Below are positions 1 through 6,811 of a stretch of 16,048 nucleotides of DNA, in pieces. Source of the DNA: Mailhella massiliensis (GTDB lineage Bacteria > Desulfobacterota > Desulfovibrionia > Desulfovibrionales > Desulfovibrionaceae). A program made the position numbers and the translations under genes. The notes under the pieces were generated by a model, which was given only the letters and a program-made list of their open reading frames with translations, did no database searches and was not told the DNA's origin. The stretch spans positions 1 to 16,048 of the forward strand of contig NZ_DYZA01000210.1 in assembly GCF_020741395.1 (NCBI RefSeq), read 5' to 3'. Positions within the stretch are counted from its first letter, which is position 1, and every line of letters begins with the position of its first letter.

Positions 1-10
1 GGAAAAGTTC

Positions 11-391
11 CTATCTTTCCCTAACGAAGGAGTTGGGGCGGTTTTCATTGCGTACAGGCACGGTTTCCCTGGCAACGGGACTGAAACTCATACTCTCCAG
101 CCAGAAAAGGAACCCATCCGCAAGCCCGTCGCAGATACTCTTCAGGCTCCCCTTTCGGAGGGCGCTCTTGGCCACGGTTTTTTCGAGGGAAAAATCCTTT
201 TCTATATAAGGTTCCGCCTTGTCCGCCTTTTTCCTGTCCCTGGCACGATGCACGATTTTCAACATATAATTCTGGCCGAGATCGTGAATATCCAGATGAA
301 GCCTCTGGCCCATGAACTCGAAAACGTGCTCCTCAATCCACGGACAACCTCTGTTCTTCAGGGCGTTCCTTATGCCATCATACAATTCCAT
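11..391 (-). CDS. Small hypothetical protein, family not recognised
   Basis: This encodes 126 residues when started at the ATG at 391. I chose that start because AAGGAG lies 8 bases before it. The frame stays open upstream to a GTG at 484, but that extension is arginine- and glycine-rich, runs through two GC-rich hairpins and looks non-coding. The protein is soluble and charged, with no signal peptide and no membrane segment. The N-terminal third reads like a compact alpha/beta fold (GCPWIEEHVFEFMGQRLHLD, residues 15-34). A lysine-rich middle follows (residues 51-82), then a hydrophobic helix around residues 85-102, then a polar tail. I see no catalytic motif and cannot assign a function. It is separated from the next minus-strand gene by about 435 bases that contain a terminator, so it is probably transcribed alone. 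That it is a real gene rests on the ribosome-binding site and on amino-acid composition. Confidence 0.7.
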   Translation of the reverse strand: MELYDGIRNALKNRGCPWIEEHVFEFMGQRLHLDIHDLGQNYMLKIVHRARDRKKADKAEPYIEKDFSLEKTVAKSALRKGSLKSICDGLADGFLFWLESMSFSPVARETVPVRNENRPNSFVRER

Positions 392-409
392 AAGCAGGAC
401 TCCTTGAAA

Positions 410-451
410 AGCGGCTCTGAAAAAGCCGCTCCGGCGGCCGGGAAAGCCGCC
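410..451 (-). promoter_or_regulatory. Two tandem GC-rich hairpins in the leader of the 11-391 gene
   Basis: Two perfect inverted repeats lie back to back. AGCGGCT (410-416) pairs with AGCCGCT (424-430), and GGCGGC (433-438) pairs with GCCGCC (446-451). Both loops are 7 bases. Read on the minus strand, the hairpin nearer the gene is followed by TTTTC, 6 bases before the AAGGAG ribosome-binding site. The arrangement could act as a weak terminator, an attenuator or a translation-controlling structure. The function is inferred; the pairing is directly visible. Confidence 0.4.
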
Positions 452-737
452 CGCATAAAGCCGATACGCCTTCCTCCTTTGCACGAAAACCGCATCGGCC
501 CGATTTCCTCCGGCATGCGCCGAGGGGGGAAGGATGAATCCTTATGGTCAGAATCCCGCGTTCAGAAAAAAATAGCAAGGAGAAAACTCTTTCCGAATCT
601 TTCAAAATCTTTTTGCGGCAAGATAGGTGAATCCCCGAGATTTCCGACTTTCCACGCCATCCTCGGGCGGCGTATCCGCCTCTGAAAAGGGCAAAGCGCA
701 TGGCCTCCGCAATACCGGCTTTCCCAGAAAATTCATG

Positions 738-765
738 AAAAAAGCGGACGCGACAGCGCTCCCGC
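738..765 (-). terminator. Rho-independent terminator of the DUF533 gene
   Basis: On the minus strand a GCGG/CCGC stem encloses a GCG/CGC stem and a CTGT tetraloop, and the hairpin is followed at once by six T. It lies 62 bases downstream of the stop codon at 827, the right place to end the transcript of the DUF533 gene and possibly of the cardiolipin synthase gene before it. Confidence 0.7.
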
Positions 766-826
766 CGCCTTTTCGGAAACTTCCACCCCGCGCGCATCGC
801 CACGGCGCAGCACCTCCGACCGTGCC

Positions 827-1528
827 CTACCCTTCCAGAAGCTTCTGCTTCGCCTCCAGGACTTCACTCTCCAGAGCTGCTTTTCTTTCCGGGGAGATCC
901 GCAAAGCCAGGGCCAGAGCGTCCAGATAGCTTCTTTCCATGAAATGGTCGATATCCACAATGAGGCAGGAAAGGCGGTACACGTCTTCCGCCTGTTCGGG
1001 AGCCTGCACTTCCCGCGCCAGAAGATCGGGGTTGATGGGGTCTCCCATCAGGTCGTCCATGGCTGCCGATATATCCCTGCCCGGAAAGAGCTGCTCCGTC
1101 AGACGGACGATACGGCCCCGCTCCGCCTCGTCGATATGGCCGTCGGCACGCGCCGTATAGACCATGGCGCGAAGCATGAGCATGGCCGTGGCGTCGGGAA
1201 AAGCGTTTTCCGTGCGGGCCGTCACCGACGAAGCCTCCGCGCCTTCTGCAGGCAACGGCCGTTCCGTTCCCATGGAATTTCTATTCCGGCTCCACTTCTG
1301 ATAGAAATTCCACGCCACGGCTCCCGCGCCTATCAGAGCTGCGTCCTTCAACACGCTTTTGGAAACAAACGTGCCGAGCAACGCGCCCAGCGCTCCCGCG
1401 CCGAGAAGACCTCCCAGCCCGCCGGGCGTCTGGGAGGAGACTGTGGAGACGGCTTTTCCGGCCTTGGCGGAAAACGATTCCAAGGTGGACTTCAGGCCGG
1501 AATCATTCAAGATATCAAACAGCGACAT
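827..1528 (-). CDS. DUF533 / YebE-family membrane protein with TerB-like domain
   Basis: A 233-residue protein. The N-terminal part has a glycine-rich hydrophobic stretch (about residues 36-75, with GGLGGLLGAGALGALLG at 36-52), which is the typical DUF533 membrane segment. A short variable linker follows. The C-terminal part, about residues 112-231, is an all-helical TerB-like domain containing the acidic ARADGHIDEAER segment (127-138). E. coli YebE has the same layout and is an inner-membrane protein of the envelope-stress (Cpx) regulon; its biochemical role is unknown. The start is supported by AAGGAG 5 bases before the ATG. The gene lies 105 bases downstream of the cardiolipin synthase gene on the same strand and has a candidate promoter of its own in that gap, so it may be co-transcribed or independent. 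Family assignment is confident; function is not known. Confidence 0.85.
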   Translation of the reverse strand: MSLFDILNDSGLKSTLESFSAKAGKAVSTVSSQTPGGLGGLLGAGALGALLGTFVSKSVLKDAALIGAGAVAWNFYQKWSRNRNSMGTERPLPAEGAEASSVTARTENAFPDATAMLMLRAMVYTARADGHIDEAERGRIVRLTEQLFPGRDISAAMDDLMGDPINPDLLAREVQAPEQAEDVYRLSCLIVDIDHFMERSYLDALALALRISPERKAALESEVLEAKQKLLEG

Positions 1529-1554
1529 AGGCTCTCCTTGCTGACGTCTAGGGT

Positions 1555-1593
1555 CTTATACCGTAGACATACGATATCCACACCCTAAGTCAA
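1555..1593 (-). promoter_or_regulatory. Candidate promoter and inverted repeat upstream of the DUF533 gene
   Basis: On the minus strand there is a good -35-like TTGACT (1593-1588) and a good -10-like TATAAG (1560-1555). They are 27 bases apart, too far to form one promoter, so each would need a weaker partner. CTAGGGT (1548-1554) and ACCCTAAG (1582-1589) form an inverted repeat around the -10-like box, with a smaller CGTA/TACG repeat inside. This suggests regulated transcription, but no regulator can be named. Confidence 0.35.
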
Positions 1594-1633
1594 TCAAGGA
1601 AGTCTTGCATATTCTTGCACCGGCCTTTCCGCA

Positions 1634-3076
1634 TTAGATATAAGGGCTGAGCAGCCAGCACAGAGAATCGAAAAGACGGCCGGGAAGCGTGCAGTTTTCA
1701 TAGTCCGCACGGCTCATCCTGCGCGAGCGGGCAAGCACCTCATCGGCATACCGGGAAAGTTCCTTCTGAAATACGGGGTCGGCCGCCTCCACGTTCAACT
1801 CGAAATTAAGAAACAGACTGCGCGGGTCCAGATTGGCGGAACCGAAAAGAGCATACCAGTCGTCCACCAGAAGAAGCTTGGTATGAGCGAAGGGCGGGGG
1901 CTGATACCAGATGCGCACGCCTTTCTCCACCAGACGCCCTTGAAAACGGCGCGAGGCATGATGCACATAGAAAAGATTGTTCTTTTCCGGAAGCACCAGA
2001 TCCACGCGCACCCCCCGCTCTACGGCGGATACCATGGCGCCCGACAATTCACGCGGGGGAATAAAATACGGTGTAAAAATAGTCACGCGGCGCCTGGCAG
2101 AGGAAATCACCCCGCAGACAAGCTCATGGATATCTTCCCGGTTCCTTCCCAGCCCGTCGAACACCAGACGACAATGGGAATCTCCTTTTTCTTCCGGCGC
2201 GTACAGGGATGGGAGCGTCGGCAGTTTAGTTACAAAGGCCCAGTCCATGAGAAAGGCTTCCTGAAGTCGTGTGGCCACAGGGCCGGTACAGCGGAAATGT
2301 ATGTCCTGTACCCTCCCGGGCCCGGGCAGGCTGACGAGATGATGGTCGCCTATGTTCATGCCTCCGGTAAAGGCCACTTCTCCATCGCAGGCAAGCACCT
2401 TGCGGTGCGTACGCAGATTGACGGCAAACATGGGCGGCCACAGACGCGGCGGCAGAAACATCTGCATTTTCACACCGCGCTCGCGCAGCTTTTTCCACGG
2501 CTTGTGCAGGGAGTAAATCATGCCGCCCAGGCCGTCCACGATGAGTCGCACGTCCACGCCGCGTGCTGCCGCGTCACCCAAGGCCTCGGCAAAGGCCTGC
2601 CCAGTACTGTCCCCTTTAAAAATATAGGTGGAAAGGCAGACCATACGCCTGGCCTGCCGGATAGCTTCCAGCATTGCTGGGTAGGCTTCTTCACCATTTT
2701 TCAGAAGCTCCAGCCTGTTGCCCCGCATCATGGACCTGCCGGTGAGAAAACGCCCCACGGAAAGGGCCTGCCAAGCTTCGGGGAGAGCCCCGTCGTCCTC
2801 CGCTTCCAGCTTTCTGTCCAGCGCTTTGTCGGAGGAATCCTGCCGCCTTGCCGCCTCGTCGAGAAGACGCCCGGCAAGACTATCCGCCCGGCTGATGCCG
2901 AAAAGAGAATAGGCCAGACTTCCCACAAAGGGCAGCAGCATGATACAGGCCACCCACGCCAGTGCGGACTGTGAATCCTTCTTGTAAAGCAGCGCGTGCA
3001 CGCAGCAGAACATCGCCCAGATGAAACCTGCAAGGGCAAACAGTGCCCCTACCAAAAGAAGCGTCAACGATTCCAT
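1634..3076 (-). CDS. cls: Cardiolipin synthase, phospholipase D superfamily
   Basis: A 480-residue enzyme of normal length for bacterial ClsA-type cardiolipin synthases. It condenses phosphatidylglycerol (with another phosphatidylglycerol or phosphatidylethanolamine) to cardiolipin at the cytoplasmic membrane. Two N-terminal membrane segments (about residues 5-28 and 38-60) form the PLD nuclease N-terminal region. Two PLD catalytic domains follow, each with an HKD motif: H224-x-K226-x4-D231 and H398-x-K400-x4-D405, each followed by the expected GGMN or GSANLD segment. All catalytic residues are intact. The start ATG has AAGGA 7 bases upstream. The gene is divergent from the nitroreductase gene and is followed on the same strand by the DUF533 membrane protein, so both products are envelope-related. 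No terminator is evident between them. Confidence 0.95.
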   Translation of the reverse strand: MESLTLLLVGALFALAGFIWAMFCCVHALLYKKDSQSALAWVACIMLLPFVGSLAYSLFGISRADSLAGRLLDEAARRQDSSDKALDRKLEAEDDGALPEAWQALSVGRFLTGRSMMRGNRLELLKNGEEAYPAMLEAIRQARRMVCLSTYIFKGDSTGQAFAEALGDAAARGVDVRLIVDGLGGMIYSLHKPWKKLRERGVKMQMFLPPRLWPPMFAVNLRTHRKVLACDGEVAFTGGMNIGDHHLVSLPGPGRVQDIHFRCTGPVATRLQEAFLMDWAFVTKLPTLPSLYAPEEKGDSHCRLVFDGLGRNREDIHELVCGVISSARRRVTIFTPYFIPPRELSGAMVSAVERGVRVDLVLPEKNNLFYVHHASRRFQGRLVEKGVRIWYQPPPFAHTKLLLVDDWYALFGSANLDPRSLFLNFELNVEAADPVFQKELSRYADEVLARSRRMSRADYENCTLPGRLFDSLCWLLSPYI

Positions 3077-3125
3077 GCCCTGATCCTTCGGGAACGCGCC
3101 CTCATCACCGGAGTCAAATGCATAA

Positions 3126-3143
3126 TTTCGGGCTTTCCCGAAA
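3126..3143. repeat. Inverted repeat in the cls / nitroreductase divergent region
   Basis: TTTCGGG (3126-3132) and CCCGAAA (3137-3143) form a perfect 7-bp inverted repeat with a 4-base spacer. It lies 50 bases upstream of the cls start, in the divergent intergenic region. It could be an operator or a hairpin in the cls leader. I found no convincing promoter boxes around it. Confidence 0.35.
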
Positions 3144-3302
3144 CCTGAAAATGCTTTCCAGAGCCCGGCCGCACTTCACCTCCAGAAAAAATGCTCCCCC
3201 TGCCCGGTACCCCGCGGTCCGGGCAAAAGATAAGTTCTTCCCCTTTCCGGAGTTTTCCTCTATGCTTTTCAAAATTTTTACCATACATTCCCAGGAAACA
3301 CC

Positions 3303-4088
3303 ATGATACAGATAGACCATTCCCGCTGCGTCCGATGCGGACTGTGTACTCAAGTATGCGTCGCTCAATGCTTTCAGATCAGTGAAAACGCCGTCCATGT
3401 CCGCCATGAGCCATCCTGCATGCACTGCGGCCATTGCACAGCTGTGTGCCCGAATGCCGCCATCACCCTGGACGGCGTCCCCCCCGACACACTCCCCCCC
3501 CCGGAAAATTTCCCCTCACAGGAAAACCTTTCCGCCCTCATCAGGGGCAGGCGCTCCCTGCGTGCCTTTAAAGAAGAAGCCGTACCGCGCGAAACACTGC
3601 TTCAGGCTCTGGACACAGCCCGCTATGCCCCTACAGGCAAAAACCTCGAAAACGTAAGCTGGCTGGTGCTGGAAGGCCGTCCCACCCTACGCCGTGCGGC
3701 CGATGCCGTAGTGGACGTTTTCCGAAAGGATGAACGCATGGCAGGTCTCGTGCATGCCCACGACTGTGGAGGAGATCCCATTTTCCGGGGCGCGCCCTGT
3801 GCCGTATTCGCCTGCTCGGAAGGTTCCTATGACCTCGATATCGTCAACTGCTCCATCGCCATCGCTACTCTCGACCTGCTCCTGCCCACCATGGGCCTGG
3901 GCGGCTGCTGGGCAGGCTTCGCCATGCGGGCCGCATCCCTGGACGGCAAGGTACGCGAGGCCATGGGGCTGGAATCTTCCCTGAAGCCTCTGGCGGGGCT
4001 GATGGTGGGACTGCCCTCCCTGCATTACCGGCGCATTCCCACCCGCCGCGCTCTGCGCGTCCGGTGGGTGAACGAGGAGCAGGTATGA
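3303..4088 (+). CDS. Ferredoxin-nitroreductase fusion flavoprotein
   Basis: A 261-residue protein. Residues 1-58 form a bacterial-type two-cluster ferredoxin, with ligands C9, C12, C15, C19 for one [4Fe-4S] cluster and C39, C42, C45, C49 (followed by Pro) for the other. After a proline-rich linker (59-72) comes a nitroreductase-family FMN domain with the usual RRSLRAFK phosphate-contacting segment (83-90), ARYAPTGKN (107-115) and the glycine-rich LGLGGCWAGF region near residue 200. Such fusions are common in anaerobes and pass electrons from ferredoxin-type donors to flavin; the true substrate is unknown. AGGA lies just before the ATG. The stop codon overlaps the start of the next gene as ATGA. 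The linker is encoded by a run of 7 C and then 9 C, an unusual homopolymer that could slip (see findings). Confidence 0.9.
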   Translation: MIQIDHSRCVRCGLCTQVCVAQCFQISENAVHVRHEPSCMHCGHCTAVCPNAAITLDGVPPDTLPPPENFPSQENLSALIRGRRSLRAFKEEAVPRETLLQALDTARYAPTGKNLENVSWLVLEGRPTLRRAADAVVDVFRKDERMAGLVHAHDCGGDPIFRGAPCAVFACSEGSYDLDIVNCSIAIATLDLLLPTMGLGGCWAGFAMRAASLDGKVREAMGLESSLKPLAGLMVGLPSLHYRRIPTRRALRVRWVNEEQV

Positions 4089-4942
4089 AGGAAAAGCTGC
4101 ACTATCTTCTCTGCGGCCTGGCCATGGGAGCGGCCGACGTGGTTCCCGGGGTGTCCGGCGGTACCATAGCCTTCATCACCGGTATCTACGACAAGCTGCT
4201 CAACGGCATCAAGGCTTTCAACGCCACCTTCTTCCGCCTCTTTTTCTCCGGCAGATGGAAAGAGGCTTTGGTGCTCATCCCATGGGGCTTCCTGCTGCCG
4301 CTTCTTGCCGGCATCATCACCTCCATTTTCAGCCTCGCAAGGCTCACGCTCCACCTCCTGCACACCTGGCCGGAAGCCTTGTGGGCCTTTTTCTTCGGGC
4401 TCATCATATCTTCCATCCTACTTATGACCAGAGGCCTGCGCATGCCGGCCGTGAACGTCGCTCTTCTGATCCTCGGCGCTCTGTTTGCCTGGTTTCTCAC
4501 CGGGGCGGAAGCCATGGTAGCCGAGCACACCCTGCCCCATATCTTCCTTGCGGGGTTCATTGCCCTGTGCGCCATGATCCTGCCTGGTATTTCCGGATCC
4601 TTCATGCTGGTCATCATGGGCCAGTATGCCTACATCCTTTCCGCTGTAGTGCACCTCGACCTGCCGGTGCTTCTCACCTTCATCGCGGGAGGCCTCTGCG
4701 GGCTCATGAGCTTCAGCCGTGTGCTCTCCGCATGCTTCCGCCGTTATCCTTCCCAGACAAGTGCAGCTCTCATCGGCGTCATGGCAGGATCCCTGCGCAC
4801 GGTGTGGCCGTGGCATGACGGTACCTTGCCTGCGTTTCCTCCCGCTCTGGACGGCATGGTATTCATCGCGGCCATGACCTGCGCCGCTGGCGTGGCCCTG
4901 CCCCTAATCATCCAGCATATCGCATCGACCAGAAGAAGATAA
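4085..4942 (+). CDS. DUF368 membrane protein, polyprenyl-phosphate translocase family
   Basis: A 285-residue multi-spanning membrane protein. The signature of the family appears twice: PGVSGGT at residues 21-27, within GLAMGAADVVPGVSGGT, and PGISGS at 167-172, as expected of an internally repeated fold. DUF368 proteins (PopT in Staphylococcus, VCA0040 in Vibrio cholerae) have been reported to return undecaprenyl phosphate across the cytoplasmic membrane for reuse in cell-wall and O-antigen synthesis. I chose the ATG at 4085 because GAGGAG lies 5 bases upstream and because it overlaps the nitroreductase stop as ATGA. A GTG at 4064 in the same frame is less likely. The overlap implies translational coupling to the nitroreductase; no functional link between the two is known to me. 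Confidence 0.9.
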   Translation: MKEKLHYLLCGLAMGAADVVPGVSGGTIAFITGIYDKLLNGIKAFNATFFRLFFSGRWKEALVLIPWGFLLPLLAGIITSIFSLARLTLHLLHTWPEALWAFFFGLIISSILLMTRGLRMPAVNVALLILGALFAWFLTGAEAMVAEHTLPHIFLAGFIALCAMILPGISGSFMLVIMGQYAYILSAVVHLDLPVLLTFIAGGLCGLMSFSRVLSACFRRYPSQTSAALIGVMAGSLRTVWPWHDGTLPAFPPALDGMVFIAAMTCAAGVALPLIIQHIASTRRR

Positions 4943-4992
4943 TGCGGTCAAGGCCCGAATCTTGCCAATGTTCCTGAAACATACATAAAACT

Positions 4993-5027
4993 CGGCCCCG
5001 CATGCCCCTGAAACGCATACGGGGCCG
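4993..5027 (+). terminator. Strong hairpin after the DUF368 gene, probable terminator
   Basis: CGGCCCCG (4993-5000) pairs perfectly with CGGGGCCG (5020-5027). The 19-base loop can itself pair GCAT or ATGC segments. It begins 50 bases after the DUF368 stop codon and lies before the promoter of the next gene. There is no T-run on the plus strand. On the minus strand the stem is followed by GAGTTTTATG. It may be an imperfect terminator or an RNA-stabilising hairpin. Confidence 0.45.
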
Positions 5028-5056
5028 CATGCGTCCGAACTCTTTCCGAGAGAACC

Positions 5057-5085
5057 TTGACAAAACTTTCCTGCGGGAAGAAAAT
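5057..5085 (+). promoter_or_regulatory. Candidate sigma-70 promoter of the six-helix membrane protein gene
   Basis: A perfect -35 box TTGACA (5057-5062) is followed after 17 bases by GAAAAT (5080-5085), four of six matches to a -10 box. Transcription would start near 5092. This argues for the ATG at 5164 as the real start of the gene and against the in-frame ATGs at 5002 and 5092. Confidence 0.45.
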
Positions 5086-5163
5086 TATAGTATGGCTTAC
5101 AAGGCACATGGACACATCTCCCTCGTACACCGGAAGCACGGGACTGGCCCGCGACATTACATC

Positions 5164-5787
5164 ATGAATATCCGTTTTTCCGAAGAACTTCTGGCCGACC
5201 TCAAGAGCATTGCCGGTGCTTTCCGGCTGCTTTTCTTTCTGGGCCTCGGTATCATTCTGCTTTTCCTCATTTTCTGGTGGGATGCCCAATGCCGCCGTCC
5301 CTTCGTTGAGACGGGCCCTACGGAATTAATCCAGACGCTTTTTCTCACGCTGAGCACGGCTATTTTCTTCCTTGAAGCACGCCGTCGCCCGGATATGCGC
5401 GGCGCTCTGGTACTTGCAGGCGGCTTCACAGGTTGCATGCTGATCCGCGAACAAGACTATTTTCTGGATATTATCTCCCACGGCTGCTGGAAATGGCCCG
5501 CTCTGACTCTGACCTTGGTCTGCCTCGTCTATGCGGCAGCACACGCGCGTGCCACCGCGGCAGCCCTCGCCAGATTTGTCCGCTGGCGCTATTTCCCCAT
5601 CCTGCTTACCGGTATTGTCATTGTCCTGGCCTATTCCCGACTTTTCGGCATGGGAGCGCTCTGGCGTTCTCTTCTAACCGATGAAAGCTGGCGCATGGCC
5701 AAAAACGCCATGGAAGAATCCAGCGAACTGCTCGGCTATCTGTTCGTTCTTGCCTCGGCCCTGCTCCTGCGCTTCGGCAAGAGCTGA
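5164..5787 (+). CDS. Six-helix integral membrane protein of unknown function
   Basis: A protein of 207 residues from the ATG at 5164. The frame is open from 5002, but the candidate promoter at 5057-5085 and the polar, unstructured upstream residues favour the later start; the ribosome-binding site is weak. Six hydrophobic helices can be drawn at about residues 20-39, 55-71, 79-95, 110-128, 143-160 and 185-203. Charged residues lie in or beside the helices: E50 and E55 before helix 2, REQDYFLD (95-102) with H107 at the end of helix 3, and MEESSELLGY (183-192) entering helix 6. Such conserved-looking buried acids and a histidine suggest an enzyme or transporter rather than a plain membrane anchor, but I do not recognise the family. 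It stands alone between a hairpin and hsp20. Confidence 0.75.
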   Translation: MNIRFSEELLADLKSIAGAFRLLFFLGLGIILLFLIFWWDAQCRRPFVETGPTELIQTLFLTLSTAIFFLEARRRPDMRGALVLAGGFTGCMLIREQDYFLDIISHGCWKWPALTLTLVCLVYAAAHARATAAALARFVRWRYFPILLTGIVIVLAYSRLFGMGALWRSLLTDESWRMAKNAMEESSELLGYLFVLASALLLRFGKS

Positions 5788-6168
5788 CCCCTGCCCTTTC
5801 ATGCAGGCGCCGTGCCTCGTTTCCGGCGTCGCACCGGCCATGCGGCGCATCTCCTTACGGAAAGACTTATCGAAGATGCTTTGCGCATCCCCTTCCACGG
5901 ATGATCTTGGAAAATGCTCTTTCCTGCTGTCTTCCCTCGGGCAGAAGAGTTTTCCTGCCCGTTGCCTGGCCCTTCATCCCTACCGCCGGGAAAATACGCG
6001 GCCCCGGTCTGAAAGCAGCACACACCTGGACATAAACCGCGCGCTGAGGAACATATCCACGTCCTTTCCGATACTGTCAGGCCATGGGGCCGGGTATGGG
6101 GAAAGTCCGGCAGAGGGCACTTCCCCCCTGCCCATCTCAGGCCGTGACATAAAAAACTCATTCCACCG
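5788..6168. other. Gene-free stretch upstream of the hsp20 promoter
   Basis: About 380 bases with no credible coding frame. The frames that stay open on either strand lack ribosome-binding sites and have Arg/Ser/Pro-rich translations. One modest inverted repeat is visible, GGGCAG (5939-5944) with CTGCCC (5955-5960), and no T-run follows it. It could be an inefficient terminator for the membrane protein gene, though it is 150 bases downstream of the stop. Confidence 0.4.
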
Positions 6169-6199
6169 TTGACAGTGAAAAAATCGACCTTAGTATAAA
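6169..6199 (+). promoter_or_regulatory. Candidate promoter of hsp20
   Basis: A perfect -35 TTGACA (6169-6174) is followed by TATAAA (6194-6199). The spacer is 19 bases to TATAAA, or 17-18 bases if the -10 is read as the overlapping AGTATA or GTATAA. Transcription would leave a leader of about 125 bases. No CIRCE element was found. Confidence 0.45.
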
Positions 6200-6275
6200 A
6201 CTGTTCTTTAGAAAAAGAAGTCGAGGCATCTTCTCCGCGTAAAGAATGTTCTTTGCCGCCCTTATGGAGAAAATA

Positions 6276-6297
6276 ATCATGTTATATATATCATGAT
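6276..6297 (+). promoter_or_regulatory. Near-perfect 22-bp palindrome in the hsp20 leader
   Basis: ATCATG (6276-6281) and CATGAT (6292-6297) flank a TATATA core, giving a 22-bp palindrome with only the seventh pair mismatched. It lies about 20 bases upstream of the hsp20 ribosome-binding site, inside the predicted leader. As DNA it could be a repressor site; as RNA, an AU-rich hairpin that melts with heat. It also contains a 5-codon reading frame (ATG at 6279, stop at 6294-6296) preceded by GGAG. Confidence 0.35.
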
Positions 6298-6331
6298 GCA
6301 TTGACTTCATCCATCTATGGAGGTTTTTACC

Positions 6332-6769
6332 ATGTTTCCCGGTATGCTTGGAGAAAAACTTTTGGACGATTTTTTCCATGAACATGTTATGCCCGGTTTC
6401 GGCAGTAGCGTTCAGATGCCCCGCAGAACTTCGGACTATGCAATGAAGACGGACGTCCGTGAAACGGAAAACACCTATGAACTCGATATCGAACTGCCCG
6501 GTTTCAAAAAAGAAGAAGTAAGCATAGAGCTGGACAAGGGCTGTTTGACCATACGAGCCGCCGGCGCTCAGGCCGGGGAAGAAGGCAGAGAAGGCCGCTA
6601 TCTGCGCCGTGAACGCTTCTGCGGAGCATGCAGCCGAAGCTTCTATGTAGGTGAAGTACTGGAACCCGAGGATGTTTCCGCCCGTTTTGAAAACGGAATC
6701 CTGAAACTCTCCTTCCCCAAGACGCCGGAAAAGAAAGTTCCTGAAAAAAAGACCATCGCCATAGCCTAG
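6332..6769 (+). CDS. hsp20: Small heat-shock protein, Hsp20 / alpha-crystallin family
   Basis: A 145-residue ATP-independent holdase chaperone that binds unfolding proteins in the cytoplasm. I started it at the ATG at 6332, preceded by GGAGG at 8 bases; the ATG at 6317 in the same frame overlaps the ribosome-binding site. The alpha-crystallin domain covers about residues 36-130, with the hallmark LPGFKKEEV segment (55-63) and the closing NGILKLSFPK (121-130). The C-terminal tail ends in IAI (142-144), the I-x-I motif that docks between subunits in the oligomer. Unusually, the segment that normally reads like RYGSFSRSF is RFCGACSRSF, which creates a CxxC pair at C97 and C100. The gene stands alone, with its own promoter and a structured leader. 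Confidence 0.93.
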   Translation: MFPGMLGEKLLDDFFHEHVMPGFGSSVQMPRRTSDYAMKTDVRETENTYELDIELPGFKKEEVSIELDKGCLTIRAAGAQAGEEGREGRYLRRERFCGACSRSFYVGEVLEPEDVSARFENGILKLSFPKTPEKKVPEKKTIAIA

Positions 6770-6779
6770 CGATACCCTG

Positions 6780-6811
6780 TCGATGCGGAGCACCACCCAC
6801 GTCCGCATTGA
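6780..6811 (+). repeat. Inverted repeat just after the hsp20 stop
   Basis: TCGATGCGGA (6780-6789) pairs with TCCGCATTGA (6802-6811) with one G-T pair, leaving a 12-base loop. It begins 10 bases after the hsp20 stop. With no T-run it is more likely an mRNA 3'-end stabiliser or a weak terminator than the main one, which is at 7006-7046. Confidence 0.4.

Larger units (their letters stand above)
392..826. other. Gene-poor stretch between the 11-391 gene and the DUF533 gene
   Basis: This stretch of about 435 bases holds the tandem hairpins near 410-451 and the minus-strand terminator at 738-765. I found no open frame with a ribosome-binding site and protein-like composition on either strand. The frames that stay open are rich in Arg, Ser and Pro, as expected of GC-rich non-coding DNA. 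Confidence 0.5.

Noticed and set aside
1883..2974. Long plus-strand open frame of 363 codons
   Set aside because: It lies entirely antisense to cls, whose two HKD motifs are intact, and its translation has no recognisable domain.
6158..6808. Minus-strand frame of 216 codons
   Set aside because: It is antisense to hsp20, which has the alpha-crystallin signatures and a good ribosome-binding site.
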